Assembly (NCBI GenBank): GCA_003255025.1
Contig: QANY01002872.1
Location: 62,001 to 126,000, forward strand
Source of the DNA: Datisca glomerata
Lineage: Eukaryota > Streptophyta > Magnoliopsida > Cucurbitales > Datiscaceae
Direction of reading: 5' to 3'
Length of the DNA: 64,000 nucleotides
Numbering within the stretch: position 1 is the stretch's first letter; every line of letters begins with the position of its first letter. Position numbers and translations under genes: made by a program. The notes below the pieces were generated by a model. That model was not told the DNA's origin, did not search any database, and worked only from the letters and a program-made list of their open reading frames with translations. Below are positions 33,404 through 46,718 of the stretch, in pieces.

Positions 33404-35179
33404 TGTTAGAATTTAGTTATTTTTTTAGTTATTTTTTTTAGATTTATGTTTTACTGAATTTTATGAATAAATGAAAGTTTTCTTTAATTAAAGTGTGTTT
33501 ATAATTTATTTGAGTCCTAAAACTATTATCAACCTAAGAAGAGTAAAGACTGAGCGGTCTTCCAAACAAACTCTTCTGAGATAGTTAGAATGTCATTAAC
33601 AGACATATGATCGACTGGGCAATCGAGTCCAATTATGACTGTTAGATTGAACCAAAGGATGTCGATCTAGGGGCATGGGAGTGAAGACTCTAACGGTTGA
33701 CCTAGACATTTTATGGAATATGTTGATTAGACTAGTAACTAATTAGTTTAGAGCAAAATTGTTTATCTAACTCTAAATCTAATTGTTACACCTTAAGAGT
33801 ATTTTCGTAATTACCTTAATGCTCCTGAGGTGAATAAGAAATTTGACTTAGTTACTTGTGCCAAAGGAGTGAGTTAAAATTGTCGGACAATACCTCGACT
33901 ATTGGGACCGTAATTCAACTATGTCAGAGTTATGTGATTCATAGATATGGAATTCATGACGAGATTGTAAATTTAACATTATTGCCTTATGCTTTATCGA
34001 TGAGTGTGTAAATAAATAAACCCGATCAGGTATTCGATGAAATGAATCATTGAATAAGACATGGTGAACTGTACGAGACACTTCACTGTTATGTCTTTCT
34101 TATTCACAATCAATAAAGGAGTTAAGAAAATAATAATTAGAGGGGTAAAATAGTAAATTTACATGCATGAAGGGTAACATAGTAAAATATCATGTGGACC
34201 GTGAAATGAAAATGTTTATTTGAAGAACATAAAATGTAGTGTGCATGAATTGAGAGTTGATTCAGCATCAGACTTATAATGGAGATCATATGATGTCAGG
34301 ATTAAATAGGTCAGGAATTTATGGAGATAAATTGGCATGGTAGTTGATTCTCATAGCTTTATTTATGTGGGTCCATTGGATCTCAAAAGTAGCTCATAAG
34401 GACATGCATGAGAAACAACATCAGTTGGACCAAAAATGTGCCTTAGACCAATGTACACTTCCTGAACTCATATATGATGGGTGTCATCACTAAATTAGTG
34501 AGGGACAAAATTAATGTTCAAATCAATTAATTTATTATTTTATAATTATTAATTAAAAAAATTAATTAATTGATAGAAATCGATTCAATTTGAATTGATG
34601 AATTTGGACACAGTCTTGGCTCTAGGGGAGATATAAAAATCACAGGTTGTAGTGCACGGGGAGATGAATTTTAGAAATTTCATAATTATTATATGAGAGA
34701 TTGCATTAGGGTTGCATCCCTAATCCTAATTATAGTATGTGATTATTCAGAGCAGAAAAGAGTTCCTCTCTCATCCCTTACAGTTGCCGCCGAAAAACTA
34801 TCAGAGGAAGAAGAAACATTATTTTTTCTTTCTCAATTGTTTAGAGAGCCCACACTCTATCCTTGATAATATCCTTGCAATATATACTTCTGAATCCTAC
34901 ATATGATTGTTGGTGTGAAGATCAATTGAAAATCTGTGAATCTCAAGAACGAAGAATGCAAGATAAATAATTGGATCCCACCAAATCAGAATTACTCCAG
35001 TACAAGAAAAGGAATAAATTGTTTCTATATTTTCTCAATACGTTTATCTGAATGTGTTTGATCGTTGAGTGATTTTATATTTAATTCAATTAAATATTTA
35101 TTTTTATAACTTTTGATATTCTTCCCACGGACCGTCCGTGATTCATTAATTTTGTTCTAAATCTAAACCCAATCCGAAA
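33404..35179 (+). repeat. Copia-B 3' LTR
   Basis: Starts TGTTAGAATTTAGTT and ends CAATCCGAAA. The expected purine tract upstream has decayed to CCCAAGTGCATGG. It is 71 bases shorter than the 5' copy, with small deletions, including part of the segment just before the TATA box. Confidence 0.88.
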
Positions 35180-35184
35180 GAAAA

Positions 35185-36425
35185 TGGGTCCCATATTCTA
35201 AACCAACGAAGTCCGGGATGAAATGGAAGATTCACCATTCCCTCCATCAGAAAAGGCACTCACTACCATCCTCATGGGTACCCAACAAAGGAAGAAGGAT
35301 ACGGTGGTTGTAACCTTTGATACAACCCAAAAAAAGAGGAAAGGTGTACCAGCCTCTGCTCAAGTCATGACAGTCTCTTGCACATAGATGATCGCCACCC
35401 AAGGAAGATGGGGGGAACCCCGAAGCCTGATTCCAGAAGACCAAGTTCCCCTATCATAAGATTATGGTCAAGGCCATTCCCGTAAGATGAAGGACCGGAA
35501 CAAAAGGTAGAAACCCCTAAAGAACCATTGGGTGCAATATACGAGAAAATGCGGAGATACTAGTGGGTCATCCACCATCTGGGCTTTTGGTATCCCTTTA
35601 GCTGTAGGAAGAAGCTGCATAGTGCGGTCGGACGAGCAAAGGATTAGTCCCGACTAAAATATAGAGGCTTACATAATCTCTCCTTTATCGCTAAAATGCA
35701 AGCCCCGACCACGTGGTCCCTGACCCCTATATCTCAGAGTAGGTGAAACGGAAGGACGGGGATCGTGTCAAAATTGGAGTGCAAGCTCACAAGTCACCCT
35801 AGGACACGAAGCCCCGATGAGAGTGCAAAGGATATCGCCGGCCCCCACACACCAACTTTCGGTGAAGTCAGGAACTTCACGAGACCCTTACACAAGCATG
35901 TTCCCTTCAGACCCACGTACGAGGCGAGTGGAGTTATGGGATAGATGAGCATGTGGGCGGTGGACTAACCAGGGGGAAGCCCCTAAAAAGGAACTTGATG
36001 TGCCAGGGAGCTGGTCGTAGTCCCACCATACCTCTAGGGAAAAATAGTTCAGGACATGTCAGCGTTCATCCCGAGCAGATTACAAGGCTAGAAGTGTCTT
36101 ACCACTGAGGCAAAGGTGAAGTTTGGAGAAGGACGACCCAACTAAATATGGAAGGCCAAAAGCTCTAAAACTGGAGCTCGGCTATCCTCGTCCCACCGCA
36201 TCATAGAAGCAGACAACATAGATCGCGTACTTATCGATGATATTTCAGATAAAAGGCCTCCTATTTCTCCTCACTTAGGAATAACTTCTGCTAACGTCTA
36301 TTTTATACGAATGTACTTTTATGAAAAGATAGAACATGTTATATTTACTGAAGATTTCCTGGCTGTTCTATAAGCCTCCGAGGACCGACTCTTCTACGAC
36401 ACGTGACAAAGGTAAAAAAGAGATT
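35185..36425 (+). other. Gypsy-2 interior, no intact gene
   Basis: Purine-rich, coding-like but full of stops; probably decayed gag. Around 36215-36245 a frame reads DNIDRVLIDD, reminiscent of the start of a gypsy protease, but the DSG-type motif is not present. No RT motif follows; the tandem arrays come next. Confidence 0.35.
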
Positions 36426-36758
36426 GGTGAGGTGCCCTAGCCCACCAGTCGGGATTAAACAAAAAATGATCACTGGTGAGGTGCCCTAGCCCACCAGTCA
36501 GGATTAAATAAAAAGTGATGACTAGTGAGTTGTCCTGGCCCACTAGTCAGGATAAACCAAAAGTGATGACTAGTGAGGTGCCCTAGTCCACTAGTCAGGA
36601 TTAAACAAAAATTGATCACTAGTGAGGTGTTCTAGCCCACCGGTCAGGATTAAATAAAAAGTGATAACTTGTGAGATGTTCTAGCCTACCGGTCGAGATT
36701 AACAAAAAGTGATTATGTGTGAGGTGCTTTAGCCCACCAGTCAGGATTAAAAAAGAAG
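36426..36758. repeat. Tandem array 1 of Gypsy-2: about 49 bp x 7
   Basis: Units begin at 36426, 36475, 36524, 36572, 36621, 36670 and 36718 with (G/A)GTGAGGTGCCCTAGCCCA, then CAGTCAGGATTAAA. Spacing is 48-49 bases throughout. Copies differ by point changes only. Confidence 0.93.
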
Positions 36759-37500
36759 GATGTCTGTCGAGCACTCATACTCGTAGATGGGATCAAGGTT
36801 CTAGCCAAATCAGGCACGCCTAACTAGATATCAAGGAAGGATGTTTGTTGAGCACTCAAGCTCGTAGACGGAATCAAGGATCTAGTAAGAGTAGGTACAC
36901 CTTACTAGATATCGAAAAGTGATGTCTGTCGAACATTCGTGCTCACAAACGAGATCAATGATCTATCTAGCAAAGGCATGCCTGGCTAATATCGACAAGT
37001 GATGTTTGTTGAGCACTCATGCTTACAGGTGGGATCAAGGATCTAGTCATAGCAGACACACTTGGCTAGATATTAATAAGTGGTGTTTTCACAGACGGGA
37101 TCATGGAACTAGCTAGAGTAGGCATGACTGGATAGATATCAATAAGTGATGTCTGTCGAGCACTCATGCTCGTAGATGGAATCAACGATCTAGCTAGAGT
37201 AGACACACTTGCTAAATATCGATGAGAGATGTCTACTAAGTACTCATGTTCACAGACGGGATCAAGGGTCTAGCTAGACAGACACGTCTAGCTAGACATC
37301 AAGAAAAGATGTCTTGTAGATGGGATCAAAGTTCTAGCTAGAGCCGGCACACCTGGCTAGATATCGACAAGTAATGTCTGCCGAGCACTCATACTCATAG
37401 ACGGGCTCAAGGGCCTAGTCATTGTAGACACGCCTAGCTAGACATCAAGGAAAGATATCTACCAAGCATTAAGCTTGGAAGATAAGGATAAGGCCCTCTA
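36759..37500. repeat. Tandem array 2 of Gypsy-2: about 81 bp x 10
   Basis: Units begin near 36759, 36840, 36921, 37001, 37082, 37148, 37228, 37308, 37373 and 37454 with GATGTCTGTCGAGCACTC, then GACGGGATCAAGG and CTAGCTAGA-type strings. Spacing is 80-81 except two shortened units (about 65-66). It follows array 1 without a gap and shares no obvious sequence with it. Confidence 0.9.
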
Positions 37501-39337
37501 ACAAGCTCTTTAGCTCAAGGATTTATTTAGAGCAAGAGTGCCTGGATAGGTGATGAAGGAAATGTCCTCTGGCAAAAAAACCAAAGGAATTCACCTTGCT
37601 TTTCAAATTACCAGACCAAGCAAAAATCCAAATAAGAGAGGGCGTGTTCGACAAAATATCAAAACGTGAACCCCCAAGGTGAGGAAGGTTCACCTGACCA
37701 GACCTCCCAGATGGGAATGGTTAAAAGGCTTTCTAAAGGTTGCGACAGGTTTGTACGACCCCTAAAAGGGGCAACCGTTGGACAAGAACAAGTACACCAA
37801 AAGGATCAAAACCCTTTAAGGCCAACTCCAACTCAGGATCACAAACCCGAGTCATAAAAAGTTAACATAAGTATAACGCCAGGCATAGTAATCAAAACAA
37901 CCATGTCGCTCAGGACAAGGTCTCATCCAGACCAAGTTAAAGCTCAATTTAGGAAAAACAAATCTCTATCTACTTGAGGTATGTTTACGACAAGAAATGG
38001 GCAAAAGCAAAAATTAATAAAGGAGTCAGAGGTATAGGATGTTTATTTTTGTTAATAAATGAAGGACTACAAGTACAAGTAAGGTGCCAAAATCTCCTCG
38101 GTTAAAGGGGGTGAACCCCTTCTAGGCTAACTTCAAAAGTAAAAGACTGTAAAAGACACCCCCCACATCGGGGCTGTTGAATGTAGCATCTCCAAAGCTT
38201 ATGAATTCTTCTGAGGTCTTCGGTTTCTTTGCCGTTAAGGACAACACGAAGACATGATAAAAGTGGATTCAAATCACACGCAACAACCAATTTATGAGCT
38301 TAGGACGAAAAGAACCTCAAATTCTCCTACAAGTTGAACAAGGAAAGGGGACACTACCCCATGGTTCAAGGCGATCGCAAAATATATGATTGCAAGGGAT
38401 TCCTTACCTACTCCTAAAGGATGATGTGATAAGTGGTTGGGGGTCCGAAAAGACATAGGTGGTAATCGATGGGAGTGGGTCGCAGCCAATAAAGTTGCTT
38501 CATTACAGTTCAGAAATTAGGCTAGCGGCCATATTGTAGGCCTTTGTTAAGGGTAAAGTCTTTATCACCAAGGGTGGGTAGCCAACACGGATGAAGGATT
38601 CACCAAACTGGCATATCGATGGGAGAAAAATCACTGTAAATGGAACATCAACGACTTTGAAGTACAACATTCAAAAGACAGTAGAATGGGAAGCGAAAAT
38701 CATGAGAAAAGAGAAGGATCTTGAAGGGGAACCTCCAGAGCAGAGGAAACCCCAAAAGGGGAAGGATTACTATTCTTCCGAGAAGAAGAGCCAGGGGTAA
38801 GAGCGAAGATTGACAAGAGTTTCAACTCTATAAAGAAGACTTGCATGAAGGAAATGAGAAGGAAGCCACTTATTTACAGGCCTAGAGAAGGGAAACTGCC
38901 CTTTTGATGGGCATTAAAGATGGTCTTGATGGTTACTTTTGAGACTACAATCAATGAGCGGCCGTTAGAAGACCAAACGTCATCCGATCAACTACAAGGA
39001 TGAAGTGACATGTATGAATAAAGTGACACATTATCAAGTCATGATTCATCGTTAACGACCCTCACCCTCCTTTATGCGCACCTATGCGCCACTAATTCTG
39101 CCACTCCTATGGGGGTAATGGTCCCCAAAGCATAGGAAAGGTGAAGCGACTCACACGACGAAAATGGTCAGGAAATTAATTCCATTCAGTGAAACCTCAT
39201 CTGAGGAGTAGACTTTAAGCACAAATGTAAAGTATGCAAGACAAGCCCTTAGTCTATCATCACATTGAGGTAGCTTAGATGATGAAGTCTTTAGACTCAG
39301 ATAAATAAAGCCACCAAAGTCCTCGACTGACGACAAC
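37501..39337 (+). other. Gypsy-2 3' interior, non-coding
   Basis: Purine-rich sequence with short frames only (for example 37666-37857 and 38591-38800) and no recognisable domain. It runs to the 3' LTR. I could not identify a clear polypurine tract. Confidence 0.5.
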
Positions 39338-40030
39338 TTTTATGGGTGTTTTTTCAACCACCCATAATGTAATGACATGTGCCAAGTCACATTGAGAAAC
39401 TCATAACAGAGGAGTTATTAAAGGAAAAGTGCCGACCTCATCTGGCACAGACCCGAGCATATGTAAGAGTGGGAATAAGGTTCATAAAGAGAGCTCAAAT
39501 AACCACGAGCATGAGCCATCATTACTCACCATAAGTAGCACTCAACAGGCTTAATCACCATGTCAGAACTTCAGATCAACCTCTAAAATGTAACCTTAAA
39601 AGCACAACTATTAATACCCATATCCAATCAAGGATATTCAAAACATGCTTCGTGCCCTCCGAAGCTTCTCAAACAAGCCTCCAAGAGGCTTCTTCGACAC
39701 GCTACCTACGTCCCTGAAAGATCAGGTACAAATATTTCCCCTAATCGACTAAAGAGGTATGTCTTCTCTCCCTAACAAAAACTATGCCAAAATATCGATA
39801 AAGGATTCATTTAAGCATCAGAGGCCCTTAGGCAGGGCAACCACCCCTAGTTCCTCGCCTTTAGGGTTCCTTGTCCATGTTTTGTAGACTTGAGGCCGTA
39901 AGGAGCTCCAGTCAGGAGGAAGAATATTCTCAACATAAAGAGGAAAGCACTCATATAACGTCACTCCATCATATTCTCCCACTTTGGAGGACCCCGACAC
40001 TTGTACCATGGTAGTTGTTTGGCAAAAATA
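39338..40030 (+). repeat. Gypsy-2 3' LTR
   Basis: Aligns end to end with 25001-25691. The start is CTTTATGGG-like rather than TGTTATGGG, and the promoter hairpin is damaged. Confidence 0.85.
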
Positions 40031-40035
40031 ATGCA

Positions 40036-43000
40036 CATTAGGTTTAGATACCATGTGGCATTAGGTTTTTAAAAGGATAATTTTTTGTGATTGCATAACA
40101 AATATGAAATTAAACATAACCGATTAAGCTATAAAATGGCTAATCCTAGAAGCATGTTATTTGTTTTATTTAAATATAATTTTATTTTTAATAATCTTGC
40201 TAGACATTTAATTTACTGTTTATTAAATTATGAGATTATTAGAATTTAGATAAACTTATATTAACTTAAATATAATACTAATCAAGCATGCTTGATTAAT
40301 CCGAGTAGGTTGCTGAATATTAGGTTGGCTAATGTTACATAGTAACTCACGGTAATAAAAACTCATGTAATTTAGAAAATCAAGTGAGAACAAGATTCAT
40401 AATCAAAACTCACAGTCTCCATTATTTGATCATAGTAAGATGTAAGGGTAGTTTGTCTTCAATCTTAGATGCTCCCTAAATGAGGGTATCTAAAGTATCA
40501 GATATTACAAGTATGATTTTCATAATGATCACCTTGATAAGTCAATAACTGAAAACGATCTATCTAAGTATGATTTGTCCACTTGTCACAGGTTTGAGAG
40601 TGAAATAATGGTATACACTCGATTTATTTTTGTAGTATCCCGCCTAAGCGCTTTTTATTACTTATTTTGAGAGATCAAAGTTGAACGTTAGTTAATTACT
40701 AGATATTAATACTAGATTAATTTGATTACTAGGTATTAATATTAGATTGGCAATTAATTGGATTGGACTATCGTACCTAACTTTCAAATGTGCGTTGTGC
40801 CTAAGCGTGCGTATGTTTATGAGAGTTGAGATATCATTGCATATATCGCATGTTAATTTTTTGAGTTTTTATTTTTATGTTATGATGTATGCTTTAATTT
40901 GAATGTGCATGTAATGATTCAGACTTTTATTATTTTTCAGTAATTAAAATGTTGTCCATGAGCCTATTATCATTTTTATTGAAAATATTGTCGACATTAA
41001 TGAATATTAACTAGGACTTTAATCTGACTGTAAAAAGAAGCAAGTATACTCCTAATTAATGTTATCCTAGATCTTTCTTAGAGTTCCACTCAAGAGAATA
41101 ATATTAATGTTGGTTATATAGATAGATTAAATTTTAGTTCCATATTCCATAGTGTCATTATATGACAAATATGCTAGAACTATATGTATTCTCCATGGAA
41201 GTGGATATAATTATTAATCTTTAGTAAGATGTCAGAAGGGATAACGTTAAACACTATAATGGCAGAGGAAACTCTGGTTGATGACCATATACTTATGGTT
41301 GTTATTATTTAACTAGACAAAGATTCATATAGCTAAAATAGATTGGGACACCCATGTTGATATAATTATGGATACCTAAGCATATTCCTTACATCAGTTC
41401 ATGATTAAACTATAGCATATGCAGAAATGTTTAATCGGGCTGAACCGAACAAAGAACTCTAGATAGTTAAGAGAATCTTAAAACACAGTTTATGTTAAAT
41501 GTGACCCATTCCACTTATTCTTTTAGGCTTAAACTTATCCCAAATAAGATGAAGAAGATAAGATCTCTAAATATAGTTGACTCAGAGTAAGAAAGAGAGA
41601 GTAAGCTCTAATGGGAGGTGCTTCTATTGCAGGAAAATTGGATACAAGAAAACCATCTAAAAGGTTTTCATAACTATAAAAATATGAAACATGCATCTCA
41701 TGAAGAAATGATCAGTGAATGATTCTACCGCGTCCAGGTATGTAGACTCTGAAACCACTAATCACATTCACAATTATTTTTTCTGGTTTTAGGACACCAA
41801 ATTGCATGTTATTCTTTAGATAGACGTGTATGCATTAATTTTGGATAGTACATTTATTCCTAAGTATTTGTTGTATGATATAGAGTAAGCTAATAGTATA
41901 CATGGTACATTGTAGAAAAGAAAGGTTACTCAAGCCAACTAATTGTATATAACATATGTCTAGGCCATATAATCTAAGTACGATTTGAAGACTAGTAAGA
42001 GACATGCTTCATGGCCTATAGATTTTTTAATTCTTATCGGTAAGCAAATCTATTATTAATAATAATATGACAAGAGTCTCTTTTTAGACAAAAGTACATA
42101 GAGGCACGCGATGTTAGTGTCAGAATATATTGCTTGAGTGGACAAATGAAAGTCTTGGTAAGGGGTGGATATGGGTGTAGTGTCAATTGTATTGACTAAC
42201 ACTCTAGATATGATTATGTTTATTTTATGCTTCTCAATTATGAAACGTTTTAGAAATCAAAGAGTTTAGAACGGAAGTCAAGAAGGCATTAGAGAGACAA
42301 ATTAAGTCTCTTCGATTTGATCAAAGAGGTAATGACCTCTTAAGGGCATTCATTGACCACATGGTAAATATCTAGATTGTATCCCAGTTGGTTACATCTG
42401 GGTCACCCAGAGAATGGTGTAATAGTAAAGAGAAACATTTTCTTTTAAAATGATGAGATCTATGTTTAGTTATTTAACTGACCTATTTATTTTTTGAGGA
42501 TTAACTTTATGGATGACGTATTTTGAATCTAAAATCATCTATGGCGGTACCTGAAACACCACAAGATTTATAGATGTCTGACACACGTGCTAAAAGAGAA
42601 TGTTGCCAAGCTAGATGGTAGATCAAAATGATATCTAAATTATAGGTTATGCAAAAGGGAATGTAGGTTATTTGGTTTTATATACCAAGAATGGGAAAGT
42701 TTTTGTAAGTATAAACACTGCATTCTTGGAAGAAGATTATATTTCAAAAGGAATATCTAGACGCAACAAACTTAGAAGAATTTTGCAATAATTCATGTGC
42801 CACCCAACTGGTAATAGACAAGTCTAGAAGTTAGTGAGAATCTAGTTAGTGAAGAGAATACGAATGAAATACTTCCTATTACTACACAACCTTATAATAG
42901 TGGGAGTATTTCTCATTCGTATGAGAAAAAAATGTTTCTAGGAGAGTCCAGTATGGCAATCCTGGTAGAACATGAGCTAGATCTGAATCACTATATTGCT

Positions 43001-44194
43001 GTGGTCAGGGATCATGACAAACTGAGAGATTCATGTTCAAGGGAGAGGCTTTTGAGTCCATCTCATAGGAACATGAATCGGATCTCATTAACTGTATAGA
43101 TGTTGTAAATGATGCAAAGTAAATCATTAGTTTCAAGCAATGAAATCTGTAAATGAATTCATTAACTCTAATGGAGTATGGAAGCTTGTCCCAAGAGTAT
43201 TGGGTGTTAAAGATCTACAAGCGGAAGCGATATGTAAATGCAAGGTCAATAGCTTCAAGGTTAGACTTAGTGAGAAATGGCATACTTAGAGAGATGATAT
43301 TGAGTATAGCAGATCATTTTCACTAATAGCCATGCTGATGTCTATAAAGATATTGTATCCATTGCAACTCATTTCGTTTACGAGTTTTTGAAAAATGGAT
43401 GTCAAGAACGCTATCTTTTATGACGATCTTGAAATGAATATCTTTATGTCTCAATTTCAAGATTTCTCACAAAGGCTAGGAATTATGATATACATAGTGC
43501 ATTAGTACGTCGTGAACTTAAGCTTGCATTAAGGACTCAGAACATTATGTTGATCATGTAATCAAGCTTTTGATTTTTATGAATGTCATAGTGAGCCATT
43601 TGAGTACAAGAGAAATGAAGAAAACATAATGATTTTCTTGGTATTTTATGTAGATGACAATTTATCATCAGGAACGATGTATAATTAAATGCCAATGATA
43701 AAACCATGTTTGTCTGAATTTATTATATCAAAGACTTTGAAAAAATGGTCTTCATTATAAGAATTAATTTCTTTTAAGACTTAATATAAAATAATGTGCT
43801 TATCCTAAACTTGTTAGATAATAATATGTTGCATCGGTATACAATGTCGGATTCCAAGAAAAGGCTTGTTACCCTTTTAGGATTGAAACTTTGTATTATG
43901 CCATTATCTTATGACATAAGATGAAATAAATAACATGAAGACGCTTCCCTTGCTTTTGGCAGCTGGAAGTCTTAATTATTTTATATTGCAAATCGAATCA
44001 GATGTATATTTCATAGTAAATTTAGTCAGCAGATATCAATCAAATCCAAGGAGAGTTCACTGGATAGTACTAAAGCATATACTCAAGTATCTTAGGAGAA
44101 TGAAAGATTATGTGCTAGCCTATCACGGTGAAGATCTCATATAGTTGGGTATATGGATTCAAGTTTTCAATTAGATTACTTCAGTAGTAGAACC
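40036..44194 (+). pseudogene. Copia-A gag-pol, heavily decayed
   Basis: The leader runs to about 40900. A gag zinc-knuckle remnant CFYCRKIGYKK lies at 41619-41652. RT remnants read NGVWKLVPRVLGVKDLQ (about 43165-43215), MDVKNAIFYDDLE (about 43398-43435) and a YVDD box (43647-43658). After it come VHWIVLKHILKYLRRMKDYV (about 44055-44115) and a GYMDSSF-like RNase H start (about 44147). Stops and frameshifts are frequent. Integrase is hardly recognisable. It is cut at 44194 by Copia-C. Confidence 0.75.
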
Positions 44195-45403
44195 TATAGG
44201 ATCGGTATGGCACACCTTTTGTTAGGGGAAAAGTTTAAAAAGAAACATATATGAAAAATAAAATTACTTAAAATATAAAATTAATAAAAAAAGTAAATCA
44301 ATCAAGCAATAATATAAGAAATGTGAAATATTAAAGTGATGGAATTAAATGTGCAAAAAAATCAATACAGAAAAGAAAGTGTGCGTAATAAAAGAGTAGG
44401 AAAAAGGGAGATACGACACACATTATTTTTATATGGTTCAGAAAAACCTATCTCTACGTCCACACTCCAAGGATCATCCCTTAAAGATTTTGCCCCAACG
44501 ATCTTCTTAACATTGAAAATACCAAACTTTACAAACCTTATTGGCTTATGGTGCTAATCAGACCTTGACAATGTAGCTCGGTTGAGATCTTTGAATACCT
44601 TACAAAATAACTCTCTCATATAGTGGATCTCTCAATTTTCAGCTCACAATATTTTATAACTTCTCTCTATAATGTTTCTCAAATTCTCACTCAAAATACA
44701 ATCCTCTCAAAGAATAAAACTCTACAGAACTTTGTCGGAGAGAATTAGAGAGATGTCAAGAGAGGTGTATTGTAAATGAAAATGCTGTAGGATATATATA
44801 ATGTTGAAAAGCACTATTGAAACTGGTCGGAAAATCGGATGGACCGGTCATCAATTAAGGAAGATTTATTTTTTGAAAAACCGGTCACACCGGTTTCTCA
44901 TCAAGTCTGACTAGTTTTAACAATTAGACAAGTATTGTCTTTTATGTAAACTGGTCACACCGGTTAGGGAACCGGTCTGACCTATTCCAAATTGGTCCAC
45001 CAGTTTCCCACAACTATGAAATGATCGACCCCCCAAAATTAAGACGGTTTGGACACCAAACCGGGGGTGACCGGACCTTGACATTTTTACACAAATCTTT
45101 CGAGTTTTGTCTTCTACGACCGGGTTCATAGGCGGTTCGGTCCGGTTCTTAATTCCTCAGAACATGCTGAGTTTTGATTCAGGCCATTTGGGGTTCGTTT
45201 GATATACTCTGTGCCCTTCGTAAAATACCGCGGTATTTCACCATGTACGATTTTGATTGACCTTTATTCTTTTTGCATAGACACTTAATATTAAGTGTTT
45301 TCAACCTTATTTTCACTTTATCAAAAACGTACATGCTTAATTAAAATATTAATTTACATATTATTTATTATCATCAAAATCGTCACCTTTACTAGGGTCA
45401 ACA
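44195..45403 (-). repeat. Copia-C 3' LTR (1209 bp)
   Basis: Next to a purine-rich AAAATAGGGAGAT (minus strand, about 45404-45416), the polypurine tract. It holds about 390 bases (about 44990-45370) that are absent from the 5' LTR. CCGGTCACACCGGTT-type strings are repeated in it. Confidence 0.85.
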
Positions 45404-46702
45404 ATCTCCCTATTTTGATGATGACAAATAATTGATTGCATAAACATATTAGCTATAAACTTCTCATTTTCATATGCAATAGTATTTATAAAATTTAAAA
45501 ATTCTCTTCCTTTACCAACTATCTTCTTTTTGAAATTAACTATATTTCTCTCCATTTGAAATCATAAAAAAGAATTAAACATATCATTTATTTACAAATA
45601 CTCCCCCTTTCATAATTTTTAATATGAATTCCAAATTATCCTCCTTTAATAATTAATTGTCCCCCTTTGAAATCATCAAAATGATTTAAAAATGTCAATT
45701 TTTCAAAAATCTCCCAACTCAACGTATGTATTTTGTTTAAATAAAAAGATTTTATTTTTCAAAATGCATATAAGAAATAAATTCATGTGATTTCTCAGAA
45801 ATCAGGATTAGTATGGAGGTTGAGCTTACTAATCTTGTCTACGTGAGCCATTATGCATATATATACCTTTTCATGTTCATTTGCAGTCGGGCTTATTTTT
45901 TCCTTGGGTTTCTTCTTTGAAGTGAGTAGCATTCAAAGCTTTCAAAGCTTCTTTGTGAAGTGCATTAGATCTTTGTCTTTATCTTTACTTTCGCTATCAA
46001 TGGATGTGACTTTGAATAATAAATTTCCTCCTTTTACTAGTCCACATCCTCTTCCATGTTCTCCATTTCATAAGTCATCAATGATCCTACAAGTTCTTCA
46101 AGTGAAAGCGTCTTAAGATCTTTTGCTTCTTGAATAGCAATTGTCTTGTTCTCCAACAACATTGATAAGGACCTAAGAACTTTACTCACCAAATCACTAT
46201 TAGTAAAGGTCCACCAAGACGTTAAGAGAGTTAACAATGCTATTGAAACACGCAAACATGTCTTCAATGCTTTCAATTTCACGCATCTTAAACATTTCAT
46301 ACACATGCATGAGACTATCAATCTTAGAAACTTTAACCTCATTTGTGTCTTCATGTGTGATTTCTAGTACATGTCAAATATCTTTTATAGATTCACACAT
46401 ACAAATACAGTTATATTCATTTATACTTAAGGCACAATATAAGACATTTATCGCTTGAGAATTTAAAGACAATTTAATTTTGTCGTTCTTGGTCAAATCT
46501 CATGATTTAGTCACATAAGGACCATTTTTGACAATTTCCCACAAATTATAATCAAGAGATTAGATAAAAATTCTCATTCTATTTTTTAAAAACTTGTAGT
46601 CTATTCAATCAAAAATGGAGGTTTTGAAACTGATTGTCCTTGTTGAAAACTGAAAGATGATTCTATAGTTCAAGACACTTAAGTCTTAGAGATTTGAGCA
46701 CC
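45404..46702 (-). pseudogene. Copia-C gag remnant (UBN2-type)
   Basis: A minus-strand frame at 46354-46037 reads AIQEAKDLKTLSLEELVGSL and ends LMTYEMENMEEDVD. This is the classic C-terminal part of the UBN2 gag domain of plant copia elements. Flanking frames are broken. The rest of the interior is AT-rich and non-coding. Confidence 0.85.
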
Positions 46703-46718
46703 AAGATTTGATACCAAT
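46703..46718 (-). other. Copia-C primer-binding site
   Basis: The minus strand reads ATTGGTATCAAATCTT directly after the 5' LTR, a decayed initiator-tRNA-Met complement. Confidence 0.75.

Larger units (their letters stand above)
25750..35179 (+). mobile_element. Copia-B, copia LTR retrotransposon inside Gypsy-2
   Basis: LTRs at 25750-27596 and 33404-35179 both start TGTTAGAATT and end AATCCGAMA. Flanks GAAAC (25745-25749) and GAAAA (35180-35184) fit a TSD with one change. Order: primer site, long leader, gag, integrase remnants, RT and RNase H, as in copia elements. All frames are interrupted. It lies 40 bases after the Gypsy-2 primer site, so that element was disabled from its 5' side. Confidence 0.9.
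25001..40030 (+). mobile_element. Gypsy-2, pol-less Ty3/gypsy element (Tat-like by its primer site), split by Copia-B
   Basis: LTRs at 25001-25691 and 39338-40030 share TTATGGGTGTTTT at the start, TCGACTRAAGAGGTATGTCTTC internally and TTGGYAAAAATA at the end. Possible TSD ATGCC/ATGCA (24996-25000 and 40031-40035). The primer site contains GGCGCCATCTGTGG. Without Copia-B the interior is only about 4.2 kb, with no recognisable RT, RNase H or integrase. It contains two tandem arrays. It looks like a large non-autonomous derivative. Tandem repeats before the 3' LTR are known for Tat-lineage elements; the lineage here is inferred. Confidence 0.8.

Noticed and set aside
36426..37500. CRISPR-like regular repeats
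   Set aside because: Direct tandem units without unique spacers, in a plant retrotransposon.
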